Below are positions 63,644 through 64,000 of a DNA stretch of 64,000 nucleotides, piece by piece; the stretch's first letter is position 1; every line of letters begins with the position of its first letter. Position numbers and translations under genes: made by a program. The notes below the pieces were generated by a model. The model saw nothing but the letters and a program-made list of their open reading frames with translations. It did no database searches and had not been told where the DNA came from. Source of the stretch: Alkalitalea saponilacus (lineage in GTDB: Bacteria > Bacteroidota > Bacteroidia > Bacteroidales > Marinilabiliaceae); contig NZ_FUYV01000014.1 of the NCBI RefSeq assembly GCF_900168165.1, positions 62,001 to 126,000 of the forward strand, read 5' to 3'.

Positions 63644-64000
63644 CTAATTCTTCAACAAATTAAAATTAAACTCTGGTTCATGTTTTTCTCGTAAACCAAT
63701 AACCCACAGTTTTTCTTTATATCGCTGATAACTGCTCATAACATGCCCCAGGATTTCACGATAAGGTATTGGTTGCGGTTCCAAAATCACACCTGCCCAA
63801 TACAGATCACCATTGGCTTTGCTGAATCTGTTCCCCTCAGGCAGCTTCTCAGAATTTAATGGGTTTGTTGCATCAGATACAAATTCAAACAAATCTGTCT
63901 CACACCGGTAACAATCCGGCGAACGAGAGTTGTCCTTCAATATCTGTACCAAAAAATCACGTCCCTGCCTGTTTATCTCTCTGTTTACACGACGCAACAA
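63644..64000 (-). CDS. Partial gene: C-terminus of a probable peptidyl-prolyl isomerase
   Basis: Only the last 118 residues lie in the window; the start is beyond 64000. The end of the protein includes DLYWAGVILEPQPIPYREILGHVMSSYQRYKEKLWVIGLREKHEPEFN in pieces, a C-terminal helix-strand pattern like the end of SurA-like proteins (compare the last 60 residues of the 61354-62709 product). The 18-base gap to the SurA-like lipoprotein gene and the usual order of three such genes in Bacteroidia support the call. Confidence 0.6.
   Translation of the reverse strand: MLRRVNREINRQGRDFLVQILKDNSRSPDCYRCETDLFEFVSDATNPLNSEKLPEGNRFSKANGDLYWAGVILEPQPIPYREILGHVMSSYQRYKEKLWVIGLREKHEPEFNFNLLKN

Noticed and set aside
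1-64000. CRISPR, retron, diversity-generating element, CBASS or other defence system
   Set aside because: No spaced direct repeats, reverse transcriptase, cyclase or nuclease cluster was seen; higBA is the only toxin-antitoxin pair.
1-64000. tRNA, rRNA, tmRNA or known riboswitch
   Set aside because: No cloverleaf or conserved RNA core was recognised by eye; a covariance-model search could still find a missed small RNA.

Overview
The window looks like chromosomal DNA of a Bacteroidota member, most likely class Bacteroidia and plausibly Marinilabiliales or a neighbouring anaerobic group. The grounds are a SusC/SusD/SusE locus with a hybrid two-component regulator, type IX secretion (T9SS) C-terminal sorting domains, an Rnf complex, a TGS/uridine-kinase fusion, AT-rich intergenic DNA, and few Shine-Dalgarno sequences. 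No rRNA, tRNA, CRISPR array, phage or transposase gene was recognised. Several starts were moved from the longest reading frame to a better-supported codon; each case is stated.

Layout. (1) 1-25.3 kb is mostly minus-strand housekeeping and stress genes: glycosyltransferase, amino-acid permease, histidine kinase, Tex, a higBA toxin-antitoxin pair, DEAD-box helicase, RlmI-type methyltransferase, 3'-5' exonuclease, DUF5063 protein, RecQ, a short SSB, a Tat-exported aldo/keto reductase, an orphan lipoprotein, a glutathione peroxidase-OhrR pair with a large palindrome at its promoter, a nucleoside kinase, a KefB-like antiporter, UvrA, a DUF3137 protein and a lytic transglycosylase. (2) 25.5-28.5 kb holds a plus-strand RluF-type pseudouridine synthase and a DUF4861 lipoprotein gene, which sits between two inverted, diverged copies of a roughly 200-230 bp repeat. 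(3) 28.8-48.3 kb is a polysaccharide utilisation locus (PUL): a minus-strand run of GH53, GH2, SusC, SusD, SusE, a GH5-like enzyme, a T9SS-exported GH53 and a T9SS binding-type protein, divergent from a hybrid two-component sensor/regulator. (4) 48.5-54.3 kb is rseC-rnfBCDGEA, interrupted by an inverted-repeat element between rnfC and rnfD. (5) 54.5-64 kb holds RecG, a methyltransferase, a LolD/MacB-type ATPase, a PduO-type cobalamin adenosyltransferase, a DUF2795 protein, an OstA/LptA-like protein and a cluster of SurA-like chaperones that runs off the right edge.

How the PUL probably works: two GH53 endo-beta-1,4-galactanases point to beta-1,4-galactan or type I arabinogalactan (pectin side chains) as substrate. 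One GH53 is a lipoprotein with an acidic stretch after the cysteine, suggesting the cell surface. The other carries a T9SS signal and two copies of a roughly 100-residue beta-rich module. That module appears twice more in the stand-alone T9SS protein at the end of the operon, so it is a candidate galactan-binding or surface-tethering module. SusCDE would import oligosaccharides, and the GH2 and GH5-like enzymes would finish degradation. The best candidate for new biology is this split between lipoprotein and T9SS routes linked by a shared uncharacterised module, together with the unassigned GH5-like enzyme.
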